The notes beneath the pieces are model-generated. The model did no database searches. It had not been told where the DNA came from and saw only the letters and a program-made list of their open reading frames with translations. A stretch of DNA of 42,934 nucleotides, from NCBI GenBank assembly GCA_019239965.1, contig JAFAZC010000172.1, positions 1 through 42,934 of the forward strand, written 5' to 3'. Every line of letters starts with the position of its first letter. The first letter of the stretch is position 1. This DNA comes from Kutzneria sp. (GTDB lineage: Bacteria > Actinomycetota > Actinomycetes > Mycobacteriales > Pseudonocardiaceae). The position numbers and the translations under genes are program-made. Shown here piece after piece: positions 16,871-28,705 of the stretch.

Positions 16871-18225
16871 TGGGCCTCGAGCCAGGACCCGAACTGCAGC
16901 ACCTGCACCAGCGGATCCTCAACCGGGATCCCTCGCTGCTGCCGGTGGCGCCGGTGACCACGACAGCCGCCCCCGCGGCCAAACCCCAGTGCCTGCCCCG
17001 TGACATCTCCGACTTCACCGGCCGCGACAGTGAAGTGGTCCGGCTGCTGTCCATCGCTGGACGCACTGCGGGCCGTCCCGATGACGCCGGTTCGGACACC
17101 GACCGGAACCGCCTGTCAGACCGGCAGGCGCCGGCACGGGTCGTCGTCGTCACCGGCATGGCGGGTATCGGCAAGGCGACCCTCGTTGTCCACGCTGGAC
17201 ACCGGTTGACCCGGGAGTACCCGGACGGACAGCTCTTCGTCGACCTACGCGGACACAGTGATCAGGACCCGATCGCCGACGCGGAGGCGTTGGGCATGCT
17301 GCTGCGCCAACTCGGGGTGCCCGGCGACCAGCTGCCGTCCGGCCTGGAGGACCGGATCGCTCTGTGGTGGACGGAGCTGGCCAACCGTCGAGTGCTGGTG
17401 GTGTTGGACAACGTGGCGTGCACAGCACAGGCCAGCCCACTGCTTCCCGGCGGGTCGCCGAGCACGACATTGGTGACCAGCCGGTGGCGGCTGACCGGCT
17501 TGGACGGCGCCGATCTCGTGTCGCTCGGCCGCCTGTCGCACGGCGACGCGATGGAGCTGCTGTCCAAGGTGGTCGGTGACCGGGTGAGCGCTGACCCCAC
17601 GGCCGCGCCCGAGGTGATCCGGCTGTGGCCACCTGCCGCTGGCGATCCGCCTCGCGGCAACGCGGTTGGCGCATCGGCCCCAATGGCGGGTCGCCGACCT
17701 CGCCGCCCGGCTCCGCACGGCCGATTCGCGGCTTGCCGGGCTCACCGCGGAGGGCCGCGGTGTGCTGGCGGCGTTGACCTGGTCCTACCGCACCGTGAGC
17801 GAGCCCGCCCAGCGGATGTTCCGGCTACTCGGGCTGCATCCGAACCTCGATGTCGACGAACACATCGCGGCGGCGCTCGCGGATCGTCCCGTGTCCGCGA
17901 GCGTCGAGGTGCTCGAGGAACTCCTCGACGCACACCTGCTCGAGGCAGGGGCGGTCGGTAGCTACCGACGCACAGCCTCGTCCACGACTATGCCAGCCAC
18001 CTGGTGGCCGCCGATCCGAGCACCACGCGGGATTCGGCGATCCTGCGGATACTCGACCACTACCGCGGCTGTCCGGTCCTGCCGCAGCGGCCGCAGGGGC
18101 GAGCCGACCAGGACGGTGCCGGTGGCGCGCTGCTCTCCTACAGGGCCGCCCGGCGCCACCCGCTGCTCGCACCGGAGGAGCGCCGCGCCGCGGCCGGATC
18201 GGACACTCACACCTGGTCGCTGTAG
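16870..18225 (+). pseudogene. Broken SARP/AfsR-type regulator (BTAD + NB-ARC)
   Basis: The forward frame starts abruptly with KLGLEPGPELQHLHQRIL, the end of a bacterial transcriptional activation domain, so the OmpR-type DNA-binding part is gone. Then come a linker, DFTGRDSEVVRLL, and a P-loop GMAGIGKATL, where the family has GK(T/S): the nucleotide-binding Thr is Ala. RVLVVLDNV (Walker B) follows. Near 17625 the frame shifts (RLW-PPAAG should continue as RLCGHLPLAIRLAATRLAHRP in the next frame), and near 17970 it shifts back before HSLVHDYASHLVAADP. The reading ends at 18225 without the usual tetratricopeptide tail and overlaps the end of the marR gene. Truncated, twice frameshifted and P-loop-defective: clearly decayed. 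Confidence 0.8.
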
Positions 18226-18656
18226 TCGTGCGGCCCGGCGCCGAGGGGTATCAGATTCCGCAGGACCTTCTCCAGGGTTGTGGCGAGGTCCCGACACTCG
18301 CGGTCGGTCAGGCCGGCGGTGAGCGCTCGACGCAGGCCGTCGACCTCGGCCATGACCGGGTCCCGAAGGGCGCGTCCCTTCGCTGTGAGACAGAGACGGA
18401 CCAGTCGATTGTCCGTGTCGTCCCGGCTGCGGGTGAGCAACCCGTTCGTGGACATCCGGGTCGCCATCTTGACGACGGTGGGAGTGGTCACGTTCAGGTA
18501 CTCGGCCAGTTCACCTGGTGTGCGACCGTCCTTCTCCCACAGTGCTTCCAGAACCAGATTCTGACCGAGCCGAAGACCGTGTCGCCGCATCGCCGCGTCC
18601 GCGGTCGCACGCAACGCCTTGTTGGTCCGGGTGAGCAGGGCAAGCACATCACTCAC
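18207..18656 (-). CDS. MarR-family transcriptional regulator
   Basis: 149 residues from GTG 18656, placed 5 nt after a GGGGGAG ribosome-binding site; a GTG two codons earlier overlaps that site. The winged helix is clear: LVLEALWEKDGRTPGELAEYL, the recognition helix TTPTVVKMATRM, and the wing SRDDTDNRLVRLCLTAKGRAL. It is divergent from an NmrA/NAD(P)-binding protein gene, and the 132-bp gap holds two perfect 16-bp palindromes. Autoregulation plus repression of the neighbour is the likely role; ligand unknown. Confidence 0.9.
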   Translation of the reverse strand: MSDVLALLTRTNKALRATADAAMRRHGLRLGQNLVLEALWEKDGRTPGELAEYLNVTTPTVVKMATRMSTNGLLTRSRDDTDNRLVRLCLTAKGRALRDPVMAEVDGLRRALTAGLTDRECRDLATTLEKVLRNLIPLGAGPHDYSDQV

Positions 18657-18720
18657 GGCCACTCCCCCGCTGCCACTCCTCGGTACCGATCACCGCGATC
18701 CAGCGTAGCGAACTGATCCC

Positions 18721-18773
18721 TTGACAGCTAGTCGTTAGCCGGCTAACGTACCCCACTCGTTAGCCGGCTAACG
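18721..18773 (+). promoter_or_regulatory. Promoter with two perfect 16-bp palindromic operators
   Basis: CGTTAGCCGGCTAACG, a perfect palindrome, occurs at 18733-18748 and again at 18758-18773, centres 25 bp apart. TTGACA at 18721-18726 and TAACGT at 18744-18749, 17 bp apart, form a good -35/-10 pair whose -10 lies inside the first palindrome; the second lies over the predicted transcription start. The arrangement is typical of a repressor site, and the divergent MarR gene is the obvious candidate to bind it. Sequence is direct; binding is inference. Confidence 0.75.
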
Positions 18774-18788
18774 ATGTGGGAGGTGACG

Positions 18789-19634
18789 ATGTACCTGGTC
18801 ACAGGAGCGAGCGGGCAGACAGGCGCCCGCGTCGTTGACCAGCTGGTCGGCGCGGGCGAGCAGGTCCGTGCCCTCACCCGCGATCCGGCGAGGCTGGCCG
18901 ACCTGCCGCACGGGGTCGATCGTGTCGTTGGCGACCTCGACGACATGGCCAGCCTGGTCACGGCCATGCACGGGGTCGACCGCCTGTTCCTGATGAACCA
19001 GGGAACCAGCGTCACGCAGATCGACAACGCGGTGCGGGCCGCGAGCGCGGCCGGCGTGTCCTACATCGCGTACCTGTCCTCGATGAGTACCTGCCTCAGG
19101 CACCTGCGCTCAGGAGGCAAGGTGTTCCTGGAACGGGAGAAGCTGCTCGAGAACTCCGGGATCGCCACGGCGTTCCTGCGCCCCGGCCTGTTCGCGTCCA
19201 ACACGCTGTCCTGGGCCGAGTCCATCAGGCAAACCGACCTTGTGGAGGAAGCGGGCGGTGACGGGATGTTCGCGCCCATCGACCCACAGGACATCGGCGA
19301 CGTCGCCGCGGTAGTCCTGCGCGACCCAGGCCACGCAGGCCAGCGCTATGTGCTCACCGGCGACAAGCTGATGACAGCGGCCGAGCAGGTCGGCGTGCTG
19401 GCCGACGTGCTGGGCAGGCGGCTGCGCTACCGTGCCCTGCCTGACGAGGTGGCCCTGGCTCGCCTCCGCGCGAAGGGCGCCACCGAGGACATGCTGTCGT
19501 TCATGGCCGAGCTCTTCGACTTGATCCGCACGGGCGTCACGGCCGTGCGCACCTCGACCGTTGGCGATCTGATCGGACGCCAGCCGCGTACCTATCGGCA
19601 GTGGGCACAGGAGCATGCCGGCGATTTCCAGTAG
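18789..19634 (+). CDS. NmrA-like NAD(P)-binding oxidoreductase/quinone reductase-like
   Basis: 281 residues from ATG 18789, directly after GGGAGGTGA. The Rossmann motif TGASGQTG is at residues 5-12, followed by VRALTRDPARL and a VVGDLDD strand; there is no Tyr-x3-Lys catalytic pair. That is typical of NmrA-type atypical short-chain dehydrogenases, which include NAD(P)H:quinone oxidoreductases (QOR2) and redox sensors. The promoter carries the double palindrome described separately, so it is probably repressed by the divergent MarR protein and induced by an electrophile or quinone-like compound. Convergent with the rbpA-like gene, 15 nt apart. Confidence 0.88.
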   Translation: MYLVTGASGQTGARVVDQLVGAGEQVRALTRDPARLADLPHGVDRVVGDLDDMASLVTAMHGVDRLFLMNQGTSVTQIDNAVRAASAAGVSYIAYLSSMSTCLRHLRSGGKVFLEREKLLENSGIATAFLRPGLFASNTLSWAESIRQTDLVEEAGGDGMFAPIDPQDIGDVAAVVLRDPGHAGQRYVLTGDKLMTAAEQVGVLADVLGRRLRYRALPDEVALARLRAKGATEDMLSFMAELFDLIRTGVTAVRTSTVGDLIGRQPRTYRQWAQEHAGDFQ

Positions 19635-19649
19635 GCGCGCTGGTCGTCG

Positions 19650-19997
19650 TCAGCCGACGTCTTCGCGCTGGGCGCGGAGTTTGGCCAGCGCCTCGGCAAG
19701 GATCGCCTCGCCGTCAGCGTCCGACCGGCGCTCCTTGACGTAGGCAAGATGTGTCTTGTACGGCTCGTTGCGCGGCGGGGCCGGCGGAGCCTTCTCGTTG
19801 CGCCCCGCCGGAAGGCCGCAGCGCGGGCAGTCCCACGACTCCGGCTCGTCGGCGTCGAGCGCGAACGAAGGCCGCGACTCGTGCCCGTTGGCGCACCAGT
19901 AGGACACCCGGTGCCGAGGCGCGGACTCACCACGTTCGGACTCCCCCATCGGGCCCGATCCGACTCGGGTACCGCGGATCGCGTTACCGCCGGTCAT
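19650..19997 (-). CDS. RbpA-family RNA polymerase-binding protein
   Basis: 115 residues. The N-terminal GGNAIRGTRVG, the central zinc-ribbon-like C35-x3-H39...C57-x2-C60, and the C-terminal ERRSDADGEAILAEAL helix align with the RbpA plan (N-terminal tail, core barrel, linker, sigma-interaction domain). RbpA stabilises open complexes with the principal sigma factor. The tail differs from textbook RbpA: the usual THWDMLxERR reads THLAYVKERR, so this may be a divergent second copy. It lies just downstream of secG, a common position in Pseudonocardiales as far as I recall. I leave the gene symbol blank because the main RbpA may be elsewhere. Confidence 0.75.
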   Translation of the reverse strand: MTGGNAIRGTRVGSGPMGESERGESAPRHRVSYWCANGHESRPSFALDADEPESWDCPRCGLPAGRNEKAPPAPPRNEPYKTHLAYVKERRSDADGEAILAEALAKLRAQREDVG

Positions 19998-20085
19998 CGA
20001 CCCTCACACTCCCGCAAGACGTCGTTGTCTGGTTGTCCAACCACATTGATCTGTAGAGCCGAAACACCACTGACCCGAACCGGGA

Positions 20086-20322
20086 TCAGCTGGTGAGCTT
20101 GGCGAGCACGCCGATCCCGATGATGCAGATTACCCAGACCGACGCGACGAACAGCGTGATCCGATCGAGGTTCTTCTCCACCACGCTGGATCCCGAGAGG
20201 CTGGACTGCATGCCGCCACCGAACAACGAGGACAGCCCGCCACCCCGGCCCCGGTGCAACAGCACGAGCAGGATCAGCAACAAGCTGGTGACGACCAGCA
20301 GAATCTGCAGGAACAGAGTCAT
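20086..20322 (-). CDS. secG: Preprotein translocase subunit SecG
   Basis: 78-residue inner-membrane subunit of the SecYEG channel. Two hydrophobic helices (FLQILLVVTSLLLILLVLLH and ITLFVASVWVICIIGIGVL) flank the conserved cytoplasmic GRGGGLSSLFGGG loop. The start is ATG 20322, preceded by GAGGGTGAG; an upstream GTG at 20343 would add seven residues and has no better site. It follows tpiA after about 110 bp, its usual place in actinobacteria. Confidence 0.96.
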   Translation of the reverse strand: MTLFLQILLVVTSLLLILLVLLHRGRGGGLSSLFGGGMQSSLSGSSVVEKNLDRITLFVASVWVICIIGIGVLAKLTS

Positions 20323-20433
20323 CTCACCCTCGCTGTCAGGCACTAGGCACTACAGGTTACCCGGTTGCCGATCCCGGGCCCGAGCACGGCCCCGGCCGGC
20401 CACGCTCGCCTGGGCCGATGTCCGGTTGGCACG

Positions 20434-21222
20434 CTAGGGCAGCGGACCGCCGGCGGCCAGCGCGCACAACTTGGTGAACTCCTCGGCGTCGAGACTGGCA
20501 CCACCGACGAGCGCGCCGTCGACATCATCCTGTTTGACGAGTTCGCCGACATTGCCCGACTTCACCGAGCCGCCGTAGAGGACCCGGACCTCCTCGGCCA
20601 CGTTCACGCCGAAGGAGTCGGCGACCTGGGCGCGGACGGCGGCACACACCTGCTGGGCGTCCGCCGGCGTGGCGACCCGGCCGGTACCGATGGCCCATAC
20701 CGGCTCGTAGGCGATCACGGCGTTGGCGACCTGCTCGCCCTTGAGGCCTTTCAGTCCCGCGACGACCTGGCCGGCGCAGTGTTCGATGTGGCCTTCGGCC
20801 TCGCGGACCTCCAGCCGCTCCCCGACGCACAGAATTGGCGTGATCCCGTGTTTGACGGCGGCGCGGACCTTTCTGTTGACCAGCTCGTCGTCCTCGTCGT
20901 GGTACTCACGGCGCTCGGAGTGGCCGACCGTGACGTAGCGGCAGCCCAACTTGGCCAGCATCGCGCCGGATACGTCCCCGGTGTACGCGCCGCTGTCATG
21001 CGGGGACAGGTCCTGCGCGCCGTGTCGGATCAGCAGTCTGTCGCCGTCGATGAGGCTCTGCACGCTGCGGATGGCGGTGAACGGCGGCAGCACGGCCACC
21101 TCGACCTTGGCGAAGTACTTCTCGGGCAAGGCGAAGGCGATCTTCTGGGTGAGCCCGATCGCCTCGAGGTGGCTGAGGTTCATCTTCCAGTTGCCGGCGA
21201 TCAGGGGAATGCGGGCGCTCAT
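20434..21222 (-). CDS. tpiA: Triosephosphate isomerase
   Basis: Interconverts dihydroxyacetone phosphate and glyceraldehyde 3-phosphate. 262 residues with AGNWKMN (N11, K13), VGHSERR with catalytic H101, and [11 protein letters not shown] with catalytic Glu173. The start ATG lies 2 nt after the pgk stop, so it belongs to the gap-pgk-tpiA operon. All catalytic residues are present and the length is normal. Confidence 0.98.
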   Translation of the reverse strand: MSARIPLIAGNWKMNLSHLEAIGLTQKIAFALPEKYFAKVEVAVLPPFTAIRSVQSLIDGDRLLIRHGAQDLSPHDSGAYTGDVSGAMLAKLGCRYVTVGHSERREYHDEDDELVNRKVRAAVKHGITPILCVGERLEVREAEGHIEHCAGQVVAGLKGLKGEQVANAVIAYEPVWAIGTGRVATPADAQQVCAAVRAQVADSFGVNVAEEVRVLYGGSVKSGNVGELVKQDDVDGALVGGASLDAEEFTKLCALAAGGPLP

Positions 21223-21224
21223 GG

Positions 21225-22430
21225 TCAGTCCTCCAACACCGTCACGCCGGGAAGGTCCTTGCCCTCGAGGAATTCCAGGGACGCGCCACCTCCGGTGGAG
21301 ATGTGCGAGAACCTGCTCTCGTCGATGCCGAGCCTGCGTACGGCCGCGGCCGAGTCACCGCCGCCGACCACCGTGAATCCCTCGGCGGCCGCCAGTGCTT
21401 CAGCGACGACGCGAGTGCCCCCGGAGAACGCGTCGAACTCGAAGACGCCCATCGGACCGTTCCAGAACACCGTTGCCGCGTCGGCAAGCTTGGCCGCGAA
21501 CAGTTCACGGGTCCGTGGACCGATGTCCAGGCCCTGTCGGTCGGCGGGGATCGCGTCGGCGGCGACCACCTCGTAGTCGGCGTCGGCGGCGAACTCCTTG
21601 GCGGCGAGGACGTCGACGGGAAGGATGAGGTCGATACCACGCCGTTCCGCCTCCGCCATGACCGACTCGACATGATCGAGCTGATCGGCTTGGAGTAGCG
21701 ACCTGCCCACCTCGTGGCCGCGGGCGCGAAGGAAGGTGTAGGCCATGCCGCCGCCGATGAGCAGCCTGTCCACCTCGGTGAGCAGGTTGGCGATGACGCC
21801 GAGCTTGTCGGAGACCTTCGCGCCGCCGAGCACGACGACATACGGTCGGGCGGTATCGGAGGTGAGTGTGCGCAGCACGCTCAACTCGGCAAGCACCAGA
21901 CCACCCGCGTAGTGTGGAAGTCTGGTCGCCACGTCATACACCGAGGCCTGTTTGCGGTGTACCACACCGAACCCGTCGGAGACGAACGCGGCACCGGAAC
22001 CGGCGAGCGCCACCAGGTCGTCAGCGAGCGCACCGCGTTCGCCGGCGTCCTTGCTCGTCTCCCTCGGGTCGAAGCGGACGTTCTGCAGCAGCGCCACGTC
22101 GCCGTCCCCCATCGCCCCTACGACCGCGCGAGCGGAGGCGTCGACCACGTCGTCGGCGAGCGGGATCTCGGCGCCGAGCAGCTCCCCGATACGGACGGCC
22201 ACCGGGGCCAGCGAGAACGCCGGATCGGGCTTTCCCGCCGGACGGCCGAGATGGGAGAGCACCACGACCCTGGCGCCGGCCTCGGCGAGCCGGCGCAGTG
22301 TTGGCAGCGACGCTCGGATCCGGCCGTCGTCACTGATACTCCCGCCATCCAGCGGGACGTTGAGATCGGCGCGCACCAGCACATACCGGCCGGAGACGCC
22401 CTCGGCGATCAGGTCGCTCAGGGTTCGCAC
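21225..22430 (-). CDS. pgk: Phosphoglycerate kinase
   Basis: Makes ATP from 1,3-bisphosphoglycerate. 401 residues from GTG 22430 with a GGGAAG site upstream. [31 protein letters not shown] and [12 protein letters not shown] (substrate and hinge loops) and the nucleotide-binding [13 protein letters not shown] near the C-terminus are all present. It lies between gap (30 bp upstream) and tpiA (2 bp downstream) in one transcription unit. Confidence 0.98.
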   Translation of the reverse strand: MRTLSDLIAEGVSGRYVLVRADLNVPLDGGSISDDGRIRASLPTLRRLAEAGARVVVLSHLGRPAGKPDPAFSLAPVAVRIGELLGAEIPLADDVVDASARAVVGAMGDGDVALLQNVRFDPRETSKDAGERGALADDLVALAGSGAAFVSDGFGVVHRKQASVYDVATRLPHYAGGLVLAELSVLRTLTSDTARPYVVVLGGAKVSDKLGVIANLLTEVDRLLIGGGMAYTFLRARGHEVGRSLLQADQLDHVESVMAEAERRGIDLILPVDVLAAKEFAADADYEVVAADAIPADRQGLDIGPRTRELFAAKLADAATVFWNGPMGVFEFDAFSGGTRVVAEALAAAEGFTVVGGGDSAAAVRRLGIDESRFSHISTGGGASLEFLEGKDLPGVTVLED

Positions 22431-22460
22431 TGTCGGTCTTCCCGGTTCGTCCTACGTCGT

Positions 22461-25247
<2,787 letters not shown>

Positions 25248-25310
25248 GGGGTGCTCCGAAGCGCGGGAGGACGGGGTGGCCGCGACGGGCCACGGGACCG
25301 GATGGGCGCT

Positions 25311-25388
25311 TCACAGGAGCACTGGCTACCTCACACCGCTGGGAACAGGGACGACGGCAACGCTAACCGGCACATCTGAGGTCGGCAA
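25311..25388 (-). promoter_or_regulatory. Candidate promoter and three-codon leader frame for the ABC-F gene
   Basis: On the minus strand TTGCCG (25388-25383) and TAGCGT (25365-25360) are 17 bp apart and form a plausible promoter, giving a leader of about 105 nt. In it GAGG is followed after 6 nt by GTG CTC CTG TGA (25322-25311), a three-codon frame, and then a short GTGGCC-N6-GGCCAC hairpin at 25276-25293. This could be an attenuation device as seen with other ABC-F resistance genes, but the elements are short and could be chance. Confidence 0.3.
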
Positions 25389-25456
25389 CCGGAATAGGAC
25401 GCGACCCGCAAGGCGCCCTGGTCAACGGCACGCTGGCCGGTTTGGGTCGCCACGGG

Positions 25457-25487
25457 TTGCGTTTGAGCGCGCTCAAAGTCCTACTGT
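25457..25487 (+). promoter_or_regulatory. MerR-type promoter with 19-bp spacer and palindromic operator
   Basis: TTGCGT at 25457-25462 and TACTGT at 25482-25487 are separated by 19 bp, the over-long spacing that MerR-family activators correct by twisting DNA. The spacer is filled by the perfect 16-bp palindrome TTTGAGCGCGCTCAAA (25462-25477). The promoter points at the merR gene and, behind it, the aldo/keto reductase. Function inferred from architecture. Confidence 0.7.
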
Positions 25488-25568
25488 CGGGAAGGCGATC
25501 GGGCATCTAGGCGATCAGGCGGTGTCCGGACAGCCACCACACCCCTGGGTGCCGGAGATGGAGTGACT

Positions 25569-26042
25569 ATGACGGCGACAGTGCGACGCCTGCGGGACCT
25601 GATGGCCTCCCTGCCTGCGCAGGAGCTGCCTCCATTGCCGGAGGAGCTGGTGTGCAGCCTCGAGGTCAGCATCGCTCCTGACGCGCGGCTGAGCATCGCC
25701 GAGGTCGCCGAGCTCACCGGGGTCAGCGCCCACGCGCTGCGCTACTACGAGCGGATCGGGCTGGTCGAGGTCGGCCGCGACTCGGCAGGCCACCGCCAGT
25801 ACGACCGGGACGCCCTGGCCCGGGTGGTGTTCGTCACCCGACTTCGCCTGTCGGACATGCCGATCCAGGCCATCACCCGCTACGTCGAGCTGGTTCGACA
25901 GGGCCCGGCCACGGAACCGGAACGACTGGCGCTCCTGCGGTCCCACCGTGCCGCCGTGCTGCGCCGGCTTCAAGACCTGCGCACCGCGCTCGCGGTCATC
26001 GACTACAAGATCGCCACATACGGCGGTGCCTGCGCGCCCTGA
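25569..26042 (+). CDS. MerR-family transcriptional regulator
   Basis: About 157 residues from ATG 25569 (GGAG 5 nt upstream); GTG 25563 is an equally possible start adding two residues. There is an N-terminal extension of ~40 residues, then the MerR winged helix RLSIAEVAELTGV and ALRYYERIGLVEVGRD, with HRQYDRDALARVVFVTRLR, then a dimerisation coiled coil and a tail ending YKIATYGGACAP. Only one Cys is in the tail, so metal sensing is unlikely; a small-molecule or electrophile signal fits the aldo/keto reductase target better. Preceded by its own 19-bp-spacer promoter, suggesting autoregulation. Confidence 0.92.
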   Translation: MTATVRRLRDLMASLPAQELPPLPEELVCSLEVSIAPDARLSIAEVAELTGVSAHALRYYERIGLVEVGRDSAGHRQYDRDALARVVFVTRLRLSDMPIQAITRYVELVRQGPATEPERLALLRSHRAAVLRRLQDLRTALAVIDYKIATYGGACAP

Positions 26043-26123
26043 CCGGTCGCGACCACGAGGTCTGACAGCACAGCGGGACCCGACAAGACAACCGAACCGA
26101 CGTTGACAACGGAGTACGAATTC

Positions 26124-27134
<1,011 letters not shown>

Positions 27135-27209
27135 TACCTCAGCCGCCAGTGGTCGCCGCGGCGACCGCTGGGCACGGCCCGCCGGTGCCCCCGCATCTCG
27201 CCCCACCCC

Positions 27210-27386
27210 CTCCGAATACAAGGGAAGAAAGAACACGCCGTACCGTTCCTTGCGGCGACAAACCCAGATCGCGCAACACCTTCCCGGCCGTAGGCAGGGA
27301 AAGGCTGACACCCCATCGCTGGCGAACCAACCAGAAAGCCAACCAGAAGTACAGATCAAGAGTTTCCCGTCGAAGGCGCTTCCAAA
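27210..27386 (-). pseudogene. IS630-type transposase N-terminal fragment
   Basis: The minus frame reads DLYFWLAFWLVRQRWGV, then SLSLPTAGKVLRDLGLSPQ, resembling the winged-helix segment of IS630-family transposases, and then loses similarity. No DDE catalytic region or clear terminal inverted repeats are present. It lies in the 551-bp gap between the aldo/keto reductase and ddl; the remainder of that gap (27135-27209 and 27423-27685) shows nothing I can support as a gene. Confidence 0.45.
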
Positions 27387-27422
27387 ATAAGGGAAGTCGC
27401 TGCTGACAGCGACTTCCCTTAT
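27383..27422 (-). terminator. Strong intrinsic terminator (minus strand)
   Basis: ATAAGGGAAGTCGCTG at 27387-27402 and its exact reverse complement at 27407-27422 form a perfect 16-bp stem with a 4-nt loop. On the minus strand the stem is followed by TTTT (positions 27386-27383), so it suits termination of the alr-ddl transcript about 260 bp after the ddl stop. It may also stop forward transcripts from the aldo/keto reductase operon. Confidence 0.75.
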
Positions 27423-27685
27423 GTCGCACGTCAAGCCGTTCATAGTGTGTCAAGTTGTTCTGAAAGACCCTTGAACGACAATGAACTGTTAACCGGCAAG
27501 GTGGCGACTATCAGGTCTTCGGACATCAACGATGTCCTCGACCGCCGGCCGCGGTGGCCGCTCCGTCGCACCGGACGCCGCGTGGAGACTCACAACTACC
27601 CGCCGTGTCACGGCAGCGCCATCAGGGCTGAACAGCTATCCGCATCCAGCTTCTCGCCGTCCCCGAAACGGCGCGAGCGAGAAGG

Positions 27686-28705
27686 TTAGCGGATCATCCG
27701 ATCGCACGCTGATCTCCGCAGAGAGGTGTCGATCAAGGTGTCAAGAAGGTCTGGATAGGACAGACCAGCCCCCCGCCACATCGCAGGATACTGCGAAACG
27801 GAACCGAGGCCGGGTAATGTGTTGACCTCGGTGACCACGGCGGAACCGTTGTCTCGCAGGAAACAGTCGACTCGCAGCAGTCCAGCGCAGTCCAGCGCGA
27901 GGAAGGCCCGCCGGGCAAGATCGTCGAGCAGGTCCCTGGCGTCCGGATCCAGTCGCGCGGGGATCTCGAAAGCCGTCGACGAATCATGGTACTTGGCGTC
28001 ATAGTCGAAGAACGTGTGGCCAGCCGAGACCGTGATCTCCATCGGTGGGCTCACCCGGAGCTCGCCGTCGGGCATCTCGAGCACGCCAAGGTCTATCTCC
28101 CTGCCGGCGACCGCGGGCTCGACGAGAACTTTCGGGTCGTACAGCCGCGCGGCGGAGATCGCGTGTGCCAGTCCCTCCCACGAGTCCACCCTGGTCACTC
28201 CGAGACTGGATCCGCCGCGTGCCGGCTTGACGAATACCGGCAACCCGAGGTGGGCCTTCTCCTCAGCGGAAAGCGAATCCACACCGGCGCGCAGGACCGC
28301 CGCGCCGACCACGGGAATTCCCTCGGCGGCGAGGAGCTTCTTCGCGTATTCCTTGTCCATCCCCACCGCACTGGCCAGTACCCCGCTGCCAACATAGGGC
28401 ACACCGATCATTTCCAGTACGGACTGCACGGTTCCGTCCTCACCGAATTTGCCGTGCAGGGCGGGGAAAACGACATCGACACCACGAAGCGTGTCCAACG
28501 CCGCGCCAAGTCCCCGACCAGTGTCGGTGTCACCTTGTGGACCCACCATCCAGGTGCCGTCGACGTCGACCTTCACGTCGATCACGTCGTAACGGTCGGG
28601 ATTCAAGTGCGCGAGGACTCCGGCAGCCGAGTCACAGGATATCTCGTGCTCACCAGCGGGCCCGCCGAAGAGGACGGCTACCTGCGTCTTCGACGTGCCC
28701 ATCAT
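27686..28705 (-). CDS. ddl: D-alanine--D-alanine ligase
   Basis: ATP-grasp ligase that makes the D-Ala-D-Ala dipeptide for peptidoglycan. About 339 residues from ATG 28705 (a second ATG is adjacent; GAAGGG lies just upstream). Family blocks: VLFGGPAGEHEIS, FPALHGKFGEDGTVQ, GVPYVGSGVLAS, VKPARGGSSLGVTRV, and TEVNTLPGLGSVSQYP. The omega loop reads FFDYDAKYHDSST, with the Tyr typical of D-Ala-D-Ala rather than the Van-type D-lactate ligases. It overlaps the alr stop by 4 nt and is translationally coupled to it. A dedicated extra copy is likely, since ddl genes usually sit elsewhere in actinobacteria. Confidence 0.93.
   Translation of the reverse strand: MMGTSKTQVAVLFGGPAGEHEISCDSAAGVLAHLNPDRYDVIDVKVDVDGTWMVGPQGDTDTGRGLGAALDTLRGVDVVFPALHGKFGEDGTVQSVLEMIGVPYVGSGVLASAVGMDKEYAKKLLAAEGIPVVGAAVLRAGVDSLSAEEKAHLGLPVFVKPARGGSSLGVTRVDSWEGLAHAISAARLYDPKVLVEPAVAGREIDLGVLEMPDGELRVSPPMEITVSAGHTFFDYDAKYHDSSTAFEIPARLDPDARDLLDDLARRAFLALDCAGLLRVDCFLRDNGSAVVTEVNTLPGLGSVSQYPAMWRGAGLSYPDLLDTLIDTSLRRSACDRMIR

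Noticed and set aside
27447..27689. 80-residue forward frame in the gap before ddl
   Set aside because: No motif, no convincing ribosome-binding site, and a composition typical of random high-GC sequence.
28138..28705. Possible vancomycin-type D-Ala-D-Lac ligase
   Set aside because: The omega loop is DYDAKYH with Tyr, as in D-Ala-D-Ala ligases, and no vanH or vanX gene is nearby.
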